From Anaeramoeba flamelloides (taxonomy: Eukaryota; Metamonada; Anaeramoebidae), in the NCBI GenBank assembly GCA_027625915.1, contig JANTQA010000051.1, positions 4,960,501 through 5,024,500 on the forward strand: 64,000 bases of DNA. Direction: 5' to 3'. Below the pieces are notes generated by a model. That model searched no databases and was not told where the DNA came from. It saw only the letters and a list, made by a program, of their open reading frames with translations. The position numbers were made by a program, and so were the translations under genes. Below, piece after piece: positions 36,776-49,244 of the stretch (the stretch's first letter is position 1; each line of letters starts with the position of its first letter).

Positions 36776-37228
36776 TATCATCTATATCATATTCATTATT
36801 GTATAAGAGAAATTATAATTTTTCTTGAAATAAGTATATAACATAAATTGAGAAATGAAATAAAAAATAAATAAATTATTTTTATAGCTGAAAAAGCAAA
36901 AAAAAAAATTAAAAAAAAAAAAAAAATAAAGACCATTTTAAGATTTTATAATTAACTGATCTTAAAAAATGTTAAAAAATTTATACAATTGTTTAATTTA
37001 GAACACCAAAATGACAAACATCACTTTTGGTTAATTTCAATTGGTTTTTAATTTTAATTCAGAGGGTATTATTTATTTTTTATTCTGATCTTTTTGATCG
37101 TGTGTTTTTTATACCTTAACTATTTTTTTGGTCTTTATTTTTTCTTAATTAAACTTTATGTTACTCATATTTTAATGTTTTAATATCCCAATCTGAAGAC
37201 TAAACAGTTTGTTATTTTCTCCTTTTTA

Positions 37229-37429
37229 CAGTCAGCGACACTTTTAAGAGACAAATTTTGAACACAATTTAATAAAAAAGTATTTTTTCAAATTAAAGCA
37301 AAAAATTCAAAATTCTAGTAGAATTAATAGTGTGTATTCTAAAAAAATCTGAAAAATGTACTTTAATTTCCGATTTTTTTAAATCTTAAATTTCTTTGAA
37401 AGTCTGTGTATTAAAAGTGGAACTGATTA
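37229..37429. mobile_element. Tc1/mariner-like hairpin MITE, copy 2 (diverged)
   Basis: Same architecture as the other six copies, flanked by TA on both sides. It is the most diverged copy (GCGACACTTTTAAGAG at the left, GTGGAACTGATTATA at the right), so likely the oldest. Confidence 0.75.
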
Positions 37430-38395
37430 TAATCCTTCTTCTTATGGTTAAAAACCAACATCTAGGGAAATAATAGGAAGATTAAGATACAAGAAAATGA
37501 ATAATAATATAAACCCCAATTGAAAATTTTTAACAGACCAAAATTCGATTAGTGAAAAAAAAAAATTATTTAATCCATTCTAGAAGATTTACCTAAATAG
37601 AACCATTCACTAATTGAAATACTAACAATTTTTTATGATTACAATACTCACAAAACAATAAAAAAATAATTATCAATAGAAATAAATCAAGATTGTGTTA
37701 AAAATCTGTGAGAGAGCAAAACAAAAAAATAAATTAGCAAATTTGTTTAAATTCTATTAGGAATTATTGATCGATCAAATGGTTAGATACTAGCAACTAA
37801 TTTTATTTGGGTTCTTCTATTTGGAACAACCCAACTTTAAAATAATATCAATTTTTGAAAAACATTTTTGATCGACCGGAAACAAATTACGTAATTCAAA
37901 CAATGAAATGAAAACAAAAAACTAAAAAGATGAAAAAATGATTTTCATATTTCTCAAAAATCAAAATTATTTCCAATTTTAATGGAATTGTATTATTATG
38001 ATTGTTTGGAACATTTTAGCTGTGTGGAAAAGTTTGAATTTTAGTTTATTATTTCAAGATCAAAAAAAAAAAAAAAAAATATCATTACATAACTAACTGA
38101 TCTTTGAAATATTAAAATTTTTTATTAGAATTGAAAAATAGATTACAGAGAAATACTCTAATTAATTTACTATCAAATCAATATAATTTTAAATACTTTT
38201 TTGAACTTGGTTAAGTTATTAGTCAATTCAAACACATCATATATATTTATATATCAATTAACGATTTTTTGTTAAAAAAAATAAAAAAAAAAAAAAAAAT
38301 GAAATTTATACCATAAAATCGATTTTAAAAAGATATTTTGTACATTTAGCTATCTATTAGTAAGATTTTGAAGAACTAATTATTTTTTCCCACTA

Positions 38396-38591
38396 CAATC
38401 AGTTCCACTTTTGAGAAACAAACTTTGAACCAAACTTTAAGACACATAAAAAATCACAAATTAAAGCACAAAATTCAGATATGTAGTAAAATAATTTGTA
38501 AAAAAAATCTGAATTTTGTACCTTAATTTGGAATTTTTTTTATTGCCTTAAATTTGGTTCAAAATTTGTGTCTTAAAAGTTGAACTGACTG
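38396..38591. mobile_element. Tc1/mariner-like hairpin MITE, copy 3
   Basis: Left end CAATCAGTTCCACTTTTGAG after TA; right end AAAAGTTGAACTGACTG. The arms pair through AATTTGGTTCAAAATTTGTG and its inverse. No coding content. Confidence 0.8.
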
Positions 38592-39071
38592 TTTTTGTGT
38601 TTTCTTTTCTGTACAGCTTTAAGACTGTTCTTACGAAATCTGATATTTTTTTAAACTAATCGTTTCAGAGGGTGAATAAAAGAAATTTAAAACATACTTT
38701 TATAGATCAAAACATATTGAAACCTCCGAGCCTTTCATCTACCTGACGCTTTTCTGAAAATGAAAAAATCCTTTTTAATAGTTTCCAACGAATACACAGA
38801 ACCCTTAATATTTCAAAATAGGAAACGTTTTAGTCTCTTCACAAACGAAATAAGTGTAACCTAATTTGGTTTTATTGTCAAGTAAAAAAGTCTTTTGTGT
38901 GCAGACGAAATAATAAAAAATTTTCAAATTATTAAAAACCCACCTTTTAAGAGAGGCAAGGGCCTATAGTCTGGAAAGTTAAAAATCAAAACAAACAAAT
39001 GACAAAAAATTCCTCTTATTTTTCATTTTGTTTTCTTGCAGTCAATTATTTTTTTTTATTTACAATCTCGA

Positions 39072-39081
39072 ATGTCAACTG

Positions 39082-39112
<31 letters not shown>

Positions 39113-39996
39113 AAGCAACCACAAACATACTTCAGATAATTCTGATAGCGATTCTTCTCAAGAAAGCTCTAACCATTCTTCAAGCACTACTTCTGATTCA
39201 GAAAGTACCTCTGAACATGAGACTTCAGACACCGATTCCACAACAGATGATCAAGATTATTCAAAGAAAATTACAAAGTTAAAAAATGAGCTTAAACAAA
39301 AAGAGGACAAGTTGTTGTACGTTAAATTGGTCAAGAAAGAACTTGAACTTGAAGGTGAAATTAATAAGAATATGAAGCAATCAGTTCACTTATATGATCT
39401 TCTTGAAAAAAATAAAAAGGAATTAGGAAACAAAATCGAAACCGAAAAAGAATTCTTAAAACTTTCGAATGATGATGAAAAAAAAAAAAAAGTTCAAGTT
39501 ATGGAAAAACTCACAGCCCAAAATCAAATTCTTGAAAAAATTCAATCACAAAAAAAAAAAAAAACAAACAAAAACAAACAAAGACAAATTCACAAAAAAA
39601 AAAATTCAAGCAGAGGGAATAAAAAAAAACATGGAAGATCGTAGATCCAATAAAGTGAAACAAGACAAACAACAAGACCCTTTCCACGAGTACGTTAAAA
39701 ACCTTAAACATTTTATAGAAGCCTATGAAGAATTACAAGAGCCTATCAAGAACTTAAAAAAAACAATTAAAATTTTTGAAGATAAAAAAAAAAATCATTT
39801 AAAGAAAAGAAATAAAATCAAAGAAAAACTCGTGGAGTTGACAAACAAATTGGTACAACAAGTACAGGAAATTAACAATGATACAACGGACAAAGAAATT
39901 TGCTCAATTTTACAAAATAATAATCATTCAGAGACTCAATCAGAAAAAATACTTGAACTGAAAATTCCAACTAAAAAGCATTTAGATATCATTTAA
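39072..39996 (+). CDS. Taxilin-like coiled-coil protein, frame change at an A run
   Basis: The first frame starts MSTEKKKKKKKKK at 39072, then a Ser/Thr/Asp/Glu-rich N-terminal segment (residues about 18-60), then coiled coil (SKKITKLKNELKQKEDKL to EKLTAQNQILEKIQSQ). From about 39600 the convincing protein lies in another frame: IQAEGIKKNMEDRRS, FHEYVKNLKHFIEAYEELQE, NLKKTIKIFEDKKKNHLKKR, then the stop at 39994-39996. The switch lies between two A runs at 39550-39564 and 39594-39604, so a miscounted A run, a real indel or a tiny intron could explain it. The disordered acidic N-terminus followed by F......F..y.e....I..LkK.....kK coiled coil recalls taxilins, syntaxin-binding coiled-coil proteins; this is tentative. 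An upstream exon is possible because CTTGCAG precedes the start. Confidence 0.5.
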
Positions 39997-41898
39997 ATCT
40001 ACACCCTTTGGGTGTTTATACGTTCAAAGGTTTTTTTTTTGAAGTAAACAGTGAGATTTTGATTTAAGTTTTGTTTTTCTAATAGCTTTTAATTTTAAGA
40101 TTTTTTTTTTTCATTTTACCACCAATTCTTCAAAAAACTTTTTTGTATATTTTTTTTGCGAGATTAAAAAACGATGTAAAAAGGAAAAGGCACCCATTTT
40201 AAAATTGCAAAAAATACAGTTAAATTCAAATTGTCTGAATTAAAATCTGATATCAAAATTTAATAAGGAAGATCCAAAAGAAATCTCGAAAAATTTTCAT
40301 TTTTTATTGATTTTGGATGATCTATAGGCGTTTGTCATCAAATAATTTATAAAAAATATTTTGGAACCTGGAAAAAAAATTCTTAATTATTGATTGGAAA
40401 ATATCGTAATATGATTCTTTTAACTAATTTAATCATGTTCGAAATTTTGAATTTTAGTTTATCATTGAAAAAAATAGATAACATCAAATTTTTGATAAAA
40501 AAAAAAATATCTTATTATTAAATTATTTAGGAAGGCCTTAAATCCCAACTCATTATAAATGACATCTGAACGAAAATTTAACTTTTTAAAAAACAATAAA
40601 ACAGATAAGAAAAAATGCAAAATAGTGAAAAAACAGATGTGTAATAAATGCGAAGAGAGTATACTCTAAATTCAAATAAACTAAATTTCATAATAAATGG
40701 CCCACCTTACATTTGAATTTTGAATTGCTTTTTATCGTTTTGAAGTTTTTCCTCTCACAATGAAAAGTTTTCAAATAAATCATTTTTTCTCTTTTTTATT
40801 TTTTCAACAGTGTTTTGTTAAAATGGAAAATGAAAATGAAAATTTGGCAAGAAGTAACAGATGAATTAATGAAAAAATTGGTTTCAAATATGAAAAAGAG
40901 ATTAGATTTAGTTATTCAAAGGGAAGGAGAATCGATAAATGGATTTTTCATTTTTTTTAAATTTTCTATTTTTTATGTGATGCTTATTTCAAAATAAATG
41001 ACACAATTTTTTTTAAAAGTTTTTTTTATTTTTTTTTCTTTTATTTTTAGACAAAAAATAAATATCTCTTGAGTATAGAACTGAATATTAGAATTTAAAT
41101 TTTTATATTATAATAGATAACTTCAATTATTAAAAATATTTTTCTTTAAAATTTGATTTTTAATGGACCAATGATTTTGAAAGAGAGTTTATAGATAATA
41201 AAATTTTTAGTTCAATTTCCCATTTCGTAATCTCATATATCAGATATCAACTTTTAAAAAAACTCAAGAGAAAGAACATTTTGAAGCACAACCAATTTAA
41301 CAAAGTTTTTTTAACATTTAAAACAATGAAATGCTTTCTTAAAAGCTTTTGTAAAAAAATATGTAAAATGGTAAATTGAGTAAAAATTTTCTGATATTTA
41401 TTTGAATTTAATTGTAATAAAAAAAATTATTGGAAATGAAATTCTTTGTATAGCCAAAAAAAATAAAAATGATTAGAAAAATAATTGGTTACATCCCCAA
41501 CTAACTGTATGTTATGTTAATGTAAAAAAAAACTTTTAAACACTAGATCTTTCTCTTTAAAAAAAAAAAAAATAACAACTTTGTCTAAATTTATCATATA
41601 ATTAGGAAAAACACGAGAAAAAACAATAAAAGGAGAATAATAATGTGAAATTATTTAACCAATTAGTTAGTTAAAAAGTTCAAACATTTTTTTTTTAATG
41701 TTGATAAATATATATATATATATATATTCTGAATTATTGTGGTATCTAAAATTCTTAAATTTTATTTTACACGTGTAAAATTTCCATTTAGAATTATATA
41801 TATATATATATATATATATTAATTGTTATTTATTTTCTTTTATGATAAAGTTACCAATTAAAAAAAAACGCTCCTGCCTCCCTGAAAAGCACTAAAAA
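39997..41898. other. Spacer downstream of the coiled-coil gene
   Basis: AT-rich. One short frame at 40815-40997, preceded by a good acceptor-like TTTTTTCAACAG, encodes WQEVTDELMKKLVSNMKKRL and might be a stray exon, but no donor partner was found. TA microsatellites lie at about 41708-41727 and 41798-41819. Confidence 0.4.
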
Positions 41899-42240
41899 TT
41901 GGATTTCCTTTTTTTCGAGAACAGACAATATAATATTACGATATTTACCAACCCTAATCAATATTTCAGAAGCTCATTTTCCCTTAACTACATTATTGCC
42001 GATTGTTTATCATTTTCTCATCAAGTAAAAAAAGCATTATATAGAAGCAATTTTAATTTAAAACGGGTTTATACTTCATGTAAGGGAGTAGCTACATTAC
42101 GTGAAAAATTTACACTTTTTTACAATTTTGAAAATAATCAGAAAATAAGTATTTTTTGCTTTGGTTGTAACTCATTGATTTTAATTATTTAAAGTACTTC
42201 ATTCATTAGATTTTTTAAATTTTTTTCAAAAGTCTCAAAG

Positions 42241-42346
42241 AAATTGCCACAATAGAATTTTTGAGTTGAATTGCTTAAAATAGTGTTTCAAATGTTGAAT
42301 GAATTATCTTTCATCCTTCTCTCAACATTCTATTGTGACATTTAAT
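42241..42346. repeat. Small inverted repeat, about 105 bp
   Basis: Ends near 42246 (TGCCACAATAGAAT) and 42328-42344 (ATTCTATTGTGACA) are inverted copies of about 14 bases with one mismatch. It may be a tiny MITE; no second copy seen. Confidence 0.45.
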
Positions 42347-43949
42347 TATTTCATTTGTTATTTTTTCATCTTTTTTGAATTTTTATAATTCATAACAAAA
42401 AAAATGCAATAAGAAATATTTTTTTATAAATGACATTTGAGATTAATGGATTTTTTTTAAAATTAACAACAATATTACAATCGAGAGAATCACAAAAGAA
42501 AACATGAATGGTGCCTATTAGCTAGAAGAATGCCAAAAAATAATAATTATCCCAAAACATTACTTGTTAGGATTTTAAATAGTTGGATTTGGTGGAATTG
42601 GAAAAGTGAATATGATTATATTTTATCAAATTTTAAACCAAAAAATAGCTATAAGTTTTATTCTAAGAATCTAAAATTATCTTCTCTCAAAAAAAAAAAA
42701 AAAAACTAAACCCCATTCCAAAAATTTTGACACACCTAAAATCAAAAATAGGAAAACAGAAACCAAATTTATTAGATTTTTCCAAACCTAATATAAACCC
42801 ACAATTAAGTTATACATAATATTAATGTTTTAATAAGTAATTCTTTTCATTCAAATAAAAGAAAACAATATAAAACTAAAAAAAAATAAAAAAGGTATGT
42901 CCAAAATAATAAAACATGCTGAACAAAAAATGTATTGGTAAATTTGTTGAAATTTCACCAACAATTGTTGATCGATCAAATGATAAGATACAATGGACAA
43001 ATTTTATTTTATTTTCCAATTTAAGAAATTCAAGACTAACATTCTATCAACTATCATAAAAAAAAATCCAGATCTAACGAAACACATTTCGTAACTTGAA
43101 AAAAACGAAAGGAAAACAAAACCAATTTTACAAAAAATGAAATAGTTTGTATAATCAAAATAATTTCCAAATTGAATGAAAAGTATGTTATTGTTATTCT
43201 CTCAACTGTTTAAACTGTGCCCAAATTTTTGGAATTAAGTTTATCTTATATAAAAAAAAAAAAAAACTATTTTATCAATTAATTCTCTTTTTTTTTTATT
43301 GTTTAACATTACTAAAAAAAAAATATCAAATAATTTTTTAAAAAAAATTTTTAGAGAATCTACGATCACACACCACTAAAATAAAATACTCTTATCTTAT
43401 CTCTCTCAAAATTTTATCATGTCTTATGGTGTAGCTACCCCCTTAAGGAAATTTTATTTACCTTTAAAAAAGTAAAAAAAACCTTACGGCACTTTTTCTT
43501 AATTCAAAAGATAGAGTAATTTCAAAGATTTTACTCAATTCTTTTAAATTCTGGAAAACCTAATGGCAAACAGGAGATAATTTTGTTGAATAGCCTCTTT
43601 TCAATAATAATAATAATAAAAAAAAAAAATAAAAATAAAAAAAGATAATTTATTTGTATTATTCTTTCTTGTTCAGAGAGAAAAAAAAACGAATAGTCTA
43701 TTTTTCGAGTTACTATTATTACAGAAATTGAGACATTTCAAAAATAAAGAATTTTTATTATTGAAACGATGAGATTTTTTGGAATGGGTAAATTACTTTG
43801 ATAAAAATGAAATGTTTTCTCTTTTAATCGTTCACTCACTCTTATAAAAAATTTCTGATCATTACACAATGAATATTTTTTTTTAGAATTGCATCTATTT
43901 TATACATATGCGTTTGTATTTATATACATACATACATACACACATACCT

Positions 43950-43985
<36 letters not shown>

Positions 43986-44063
43986 TATGTCAAGAAATAA
44001 GTGTTATTATAAGCAATAATAATTTAATAATTTCTTGTTCACTTATTTAATTTCAAAATTATA
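42347..44063. other. Non-coding spacer with a degraded palindrome cluster and TA run
   Basis: It carries part of the composite palindrome family at 43445-43567 and a TACA/TA microsatellite at about 43921-43983. No gene seen. It is the 3' flank of the minus-strand Kelch-BTB gene. Confidence 0.45.
43445..43567. repeat. Composite GTTAGG/CCTAAC family fragment
   Basis: Contains the AAAAAGTAAAAAAAACCTTA end of one module, then TTACGGCACTTTTT and a module pairing AATTCAAAAGATAGAGTAA with TTACTCAATTCTTTTAAATT, closing with CTGGAAAACCTAA. It matches parts of the clusters at 54211 and 60030. Confidence 0.65.
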
Positions 44064-45969
44064 TCATTTTTTTTTATTGATCAAGCCGAAAATTTTTTCT
44101 AATTCTACATTGAGGTTTGAATTTTTATCAAGTTGATAATAATTTACAGCATCATTTAATTCTTCATGAAGAACTTCGAGATTGTCATCAGCTGTCAAGT
44201 GGATTTTGTCATGATAAAAAAATTCAATTAATTTTGAAAGACTATTGATTGATTTACGAGAATAATCTTTCACTTGGGAAATATTTGAAATCGTTGAAAA
44301 AAGTGAACGATATAAATTCGATCTTGCACAGAGCATCCATTTGTGAACCTTTAATGTTTCAAAATGTTCAATTTTTTTATTTTCATTTCCATTATCATTT
44401 TCGTTTTCGTTTTCATCTTTGTTTTCGTTTTTTTCTTCCTTTTCTGATATTATGATTATGGTAAAATCCATTGAGTCTTGGCTATTAGATAATGTGATTA
44501 AATCCCTTTTCAGTGAACGATTATTAAAACAAATTTGTAAATTAAATTCATCCGAAACAAGTTTTGCCAATTCTTGATGGTGGTCTGTGTAGATCCAAAA
44601 TAATAAATTATACATTTTATTTGAAATCAGTGCTTTGTTTTTTTTATATTTATGATGGTTTGAGATTTGTAATAGCTTGTTGAAGATCTCCTTCCCACCG
44701 ACTCTTGTTTGCACCAAGCTGGAATGAATGGGAATATCGCATATTTTGAGATCGGAGAATTTGCCACTTGAAAAGAGCACGGACAAGTCATCTGAGGCTA
44801 AGTGGGGTAATTGCAAGGAGTAGCAGTCAGACAGGTCCACCCAGTTTGGTGCTTTCCCGTAGCATCCAAAGGCGATGTATAACTTGCCCCTGATAATTGC
44901 AGAAACCATTGCTGCTCTTTTACAGGGCACGTTGCCTGTTGTTTCGATAAAAGACCATTTGCAAGTTCTCAAATCGAGCATGTAGAGATCATTATAATAC
45001 TTTAAAACGGAGTTGACACCTCCAAAGATATAGAATTTGTCGTCACGGATCTCAGAAACAAAAGACCTTCTTGGGTTTGGCTTGTCTCCAGATGTCTCAA
45101 CTTTTTCCCAAATCAATGACTCGAGATCAATTCGATACAAATCATTGTTCTCATAGACACATTGATTTTGAGTGAAATCGTGGGATTTTGTCCCACCAAA
45201 GATATACAAATAGCCGCCCCAATAAAACGAACAATGCCCAGAGGTTGGCTCTGGAACGTCACCATGCGTTTTTAATTCAATTAGATTTGGCTCCTTTTCT
45301 TTGTTATTTTTGTTTTCCTTTTCTTTTTTATTTTGATTATTCTTTTTGTTTTTGTTTTTGTTTTTGTTTTTGTTTTGGTTTTTGTTTTTGTGAGAGAGTT
45401 GAACTTTGCTGAGTTTGTTTTCAAATCTCATTTGAGTGTCTCCTCCAAAAATATATAAGTCGCCTTCTGCTAGAACAGTTGAATGGAAATAAATCTTTTT
45501 ATCGAAAGTGTTCAGTTTTTTCCATTTCTTTGTTATCAAATCAAAAGAATAGGATCCAAAAGCATTTTCTCTGATGCCTCCAATAAGGTATAGTTTGTTT
45601 TCAAATAATGTTAAGGAATGTCCACTACTTGGATCGGGTATTATTTCTTTATTTTTTTTTTGTTTTTTTTGTTCACAAACGGTTCCTTGATGGATCTAAT
45701 TTGGATTTTTTGTTTTTTGTTGATTTTTTTTGTTCAGTAAATCTTTTTTTACTGAGACCCACAAAGAGAAGAAATTTAGAATTAAAAAAAAAATTAGAAA
45801 CCGTTTTCCAGTTGTTTGTCAAAGGATCATATTCAAGAACATCATTCACATTATTCTCATCATTCATCCCACCAAAAAAAATCATTTTTTCTTTATAATT
45901 GACTCCTTGGCAACTTCCTCTTCTTTCAGGTTTAAATCCATCCATTTTCAATTTTTCCCATTTAAACAT
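44064..45969 (-). CDS. Kelch / double-BTB protein 1, two exons, about 599 aa
   Basis: Exons 45802-45969 and 44064-45695 on the minus strand; donor GTTTCT, acceptor ATTAG, phase 0, sum 1800 bases. About six Kelch blades are visible, each with a hydrophobic strand ending in a GG-like doublet: KMIFFGG, KLYLIGG, DLYIFGG, YLYIFGG, KFYIFGG, KLYIAFG. They would form a beta-propeller. An Asn/Lys run (coded by AAAAAC-type units, 45300-45390) lies between blades 3 and 4. The C-terminal tandem BTB module follows: GKFSDLKICDIPIHSSLVQT, then MDFTIIII, an EN/DN-rich charged run, LKVHKWMLCARSNLYRSLF and LHEELNDAVNYYQL. Kelch propellers usually bind targets and BTB domains oligomerise or bind cullin-3, so an adaptor role is likely (inferred). 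A different intron border is possible because the joint region carries a Gln/Lys run. Confidence 0.87.
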
Positions 45970-47112
45970 TTCAAATCAGATTTGTTTGTGCAAAGAATTT
46001 TATTGGCAGTACAACTAATTTTGAAAAAAATGAAAACGATGTAAATTTTATCTATAAAATTCTTTTTGGATATAAAAGTTTTAAAATCAATTACATTAAA
46101 ACACACCCATAAGTGTTTGGATATCTACAATTTGGGTAATTCACTTTAAGCCAATTTTAAGGAAATTTTATATTTCCTCCAAAAGATTCCTATTTCTTAT
46201 AGTTCTTGTTGAATTTGAGTTCGTAGATCCAATAGTTTTATTTTTCATAACAAATATTAGGAGATAAGATTAGTAACAATAATTTTTTCAAAGTAACTAC
46301 AATCCCAATACTTTTTAACACACAATATAATTAATCAATAAGATATCAAAAAAAAATTTTTTTTTAAGGCAATATTGTTTAAGGGAAGGTATAATTTTTT
46401 TTTTAATTATTTTTTGAGTTGAAAAAAAAAAAGATTCTGGGTTATTATTACTCATCTTTTTTTTTAGTGTGCAATTGTTTGTTTTTTTTTATACCTTATT
46501 TTGATTCTAGTGTGCCTTATATGTGATATTTTTTCCTTAAAATTGATCTTCAATGTACTGAGCTAGAATCCCATAGTACCAAATTAACTCTTAGATATAC
46601 ATAGTTCCCAAAGTAAATAGAGTACCCGTTCTCGCTAATATTTTAATAACTTAATAAATAATACCTTTTCTCAAACTTTAGAGAAATGAATTATCAATTT
46701 TTAAATGAAATTTTTTTTTATCATTAATTTTGGAAAAATAATCTTTATCTTGAAAAGTGAATTTTTGAATTTTATCTAACAAGTAGAAGTAAAAAAGTAA
46801 AATATGTTGCTAATGAATGTAAATTATATCAGCAGTTATTGATTTTTTTTAAAAAAATATGGAATATATTTATTTGTGAAGCTGAAAGCTTCTAAAAAAA
46901 ATATATTCAGATGTTTTTTTTTTTTAAAAGCAATAGCAAATGTTATTTTTTGTGGGCAAACAATATGAAAAAAATAAAAAAGACTAAAAACAAAAAACAA
47001 AATTTTTTTTTTATTTATTTTTCATCCTTTGCGATCTTTATTGAAAATATTTAGAAATGTTAAAAATAGCAAATATAAAAGATCTTCTTTTGTATTTTAA
47101 TTTCTTTTAATA
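45970..47112. other. Spacer upstream of Kelch-BTB gene 1
   Basis: AT-rich; the first few hundred bases above 45969 should hold the promoter. No credible frame or repeat recognised until the MITE at 47113. Confidence 0.4.
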
Positions 47113-47309
47113 CAGTCAGTTTCACTTTTAAGGCACAAACTTTCAACGAAATTTAAGGCACAAAAATAATCTCAAATTAAGGCACATTTTTTGGAATTTT
47201 AATTTTTACAATTTATTTTACTAGAAGCTGAATTTTGTGCTTTAATTTGAGATTTTTTTTGTGCCTTAAATTTCGTTGAAAGTTTGTGCCTTAAAAGTGA
47301 AACTGACTG
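47113..47309. mobile_element. Tc1/mariner-like hairpin MITE, copy 4
   Basis: A 197-bp element, ends CAGTCAGTTTCACTTTTAAG and its inverse, flanked by TA on both sides. The arms pair for about 80 bp with few mismatches, so it looks young. Confidence 0.88.
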
Positions 47310-48194
47310 TATTTGTTCCAAACTCTTATCTGATATTGGAACTTCGTCTGGTGAATCGTTGTTATCTGATTGGCAACTAAAAGAGTAAAATTTTGGACCA
47401 TTAAACATCCCAATACAACAAACTTAGAAATAAAAAAAAATGTTTTGTTATTTTCTCTTTTTGAAATTATGTCATTTCAATTATTTAAAAAAAAAATAAA
47501 AATGAAACTGAATTTTTCCAACTCCTTTTAAATGTTAGATTACTTCGATTGCTACTCTTTTTTTGATCCTAAGCAAAAAATTTTTATCAAAAAATTGATA
47601 TTTTTTTTTGATTTCAAAAAGTCAATTGATAAGATCCAGAAGCCAAAATAAACCTTTTTATTTGCAATAATTTTTTTTTTGATAAAGTGATCTGACATTT
47701 TTAGTAACTTGAATTTTTCACTTTATGGATTTGAATTTTCTTTCCCAAAAAAAACTCCAAAATGACAATTTAAACAATTTCCTCCTATATTTTTAATTTG
47801 AAAAAGTTTTGATATTTTTTCACTAATTTTTAGCTTATTTTTTTCTTTCCAGAAAAGAAAAGCTTCACCCAATACAAGAACATTTGGTAAACAATATCGA
47901 ATATGTTACGTGATGTTGATCACAAAGATATAGCAACATTTTTTATATTTTTTCCAATATTTTTGCATGATAAAAATAACAGTGATACATGATTCAAATG
48001 TCTCAAAAATACATTTAGTATAATATTAGTCATCTATGGATCTTATCAAATTGAAAAGATTTATTTATAAAAAATTCAACACTATTAGAAAAAAATCTAA
48101 GTTTTGAGAGAAATTTAAAGGCTAAATAATCAATCTAAAGACTCAATTGTTGAAAAATATCTCTAATAAATTTGTATCAAATTTATATTACTTA

Positions 48195-48391
48195 CAGTCA
48201 GTTTCACTTTTAAGACACAAACTTTCTATGAAATTTAAGGCACAAAAAAAATCTCAAATTAAGGCACAAAATTCAAATTCTAGTAAAATAAATTTGTGAA
48301 AATTAAAATTCCAAAAAATTGTGCTTTAATTTGAGATTTTTTTTGCCTTAAATTTCGTTGAAAGTTTGTGTCTTAAAAGTGAAACTGACTG
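48195..48391. mobile_element. Tc1/mariner-like hairpin MITE, copy 5
   Basis: 197 bp between TA dinucleotides at 48193-48194 and 48392-48393. Ends CAGTCAGTTTCACTTTTAAG and inverse; closest by eye to copy 4, with the same T in the sixth to tenth bases of the end. Confidence 0.88.
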
Positions 48392-48740
48392 TACTAAAAA
48401 AGTGAAAATTTATTTTGGGAAGAATATTGGATAAAACTTATAGTAATGTTTAAATTTCTTAAATAACACTGAACCCCTTTGATTGAAAAAGTTCGAAAAT
48501 TAAATCATATTGAAATTAAAAGAAAATCGCCTTAATTAAACTTTTTAAAATACTCTAAAGATTCGATTACAAATATAATTGATTTATAAACTTTTATTTT
48601 TTTTACTAATGATCTCAATTAAAAATTTATCATTTTGGAATTAATATTTTGATTCAATTTCTTTTCTTGATCAAAATTTGAAACCCAAAATACTGTTCTG
48701 GTATTTAAAAAATCATATTTAGAATTTCAAAAAGTAACTA

Positions 48741-48939
48741 CAGTCAGTTCCACTTTTAAGGCAAAAACTTTCAACTAAATTTAAGATGCAAAAAAATCTC
48801 AAATTATGGATCAAAATTTGGAATTATTTTTTTTTTTACAATTTATTTTACTAGTACCTGAATTTTGTGTCTTAATTTGAGATTTTTATTGTGCCTTAAA
48901 TTTAGTTGAAAGTTTGTGCCTTAAAAGTGGAACTGACTG
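48741..48939. mobile_element. Tc1/mariner-like hairpin MITE, copy 6
   Basis: 199 bp between TA dinucleotides. Ends CAGTCAGTTCCACTTTTAAG and inverse; the arms pair through CAACTAAATTTAAG and ATCTCAAATTA. Confidence 0.88.
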
Positions 48940-49050
48940 TATTTTTTCAAGTTTTTAAACACATATTTACTTGGTCATTAAGAACATAACTTGATCAAGG
49001 TTAATTATTGATGTTTATCTCTTTTTCATAAGCTAGTTGTATTTATAATA

Positions 49051-49244
49051 CAGTCAGTTCCACTTTAAGGCACAGACTTTCAACGAAATTTAAGGCCCAA
49101 TAAAAATCTCAAATTAAGGCACAAAAATTAGAATATAGTAAAAAAATTGTAAAAAAAAAAATTCCGAATTTTGTGCCTTAATTTGAGATTTTTATGTGCC
49201 TTAAATTTCGTTGAAAGTTTGTGCCTTAAAAATGGAACTGACTG
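49051..49244. mobile_element. Tc1/mariner-like hairpin MITE, copy 7
   Basis: 194 bp between TA dinucleotides. Ends CAGTCAGTTCCACTTTAAGG and AATGGAACTGACTG; inner AACGAAATTTAAGG pairs with CCTTAAATTTCGTT. It lies only about 110 bp from copy 6 in the same 2.1-kb cluster. Confidence 0.88.

Larger units (their letters stand above)
36776..39071. other. Spacer holding MITE copies 2 and 3
   Basis: Outside the two mobile elements I see only AT-rich sequence without credible frames. A CTTGCAG just before 39042 could be a splice acceptor for the coiled-coil gene that follows. Confidence 0.4.

Noticed and set aside
40815-40997. 60-codon plus-strand frame after an acceptor-like CAACAG
   Set aside because: The peptide looks partly protein-like but ends in Phe-rich noise, and I found no donor to link it to the coiled-coil gene.
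41899-42192. 97-codon plus-strand frame
   Set aside because: The composition is less extreme than most noise frames, yet there is no recognisable motif, no splice partner and no homology that I can name.
45537-45539. TTG as a start codon for the main part of Kelch-BTB 1
   Set aside because: The frame continues upstream through another Kelch blade to a splice acceptor that agrees in phase with the first exon.
36579-49244. Evenly sized palindromes as a CRISPR-like array
   Set aside because: Spacing is irregular, elements are 200-bp hairpins with TA flanks, and the genome is eukaryotic.
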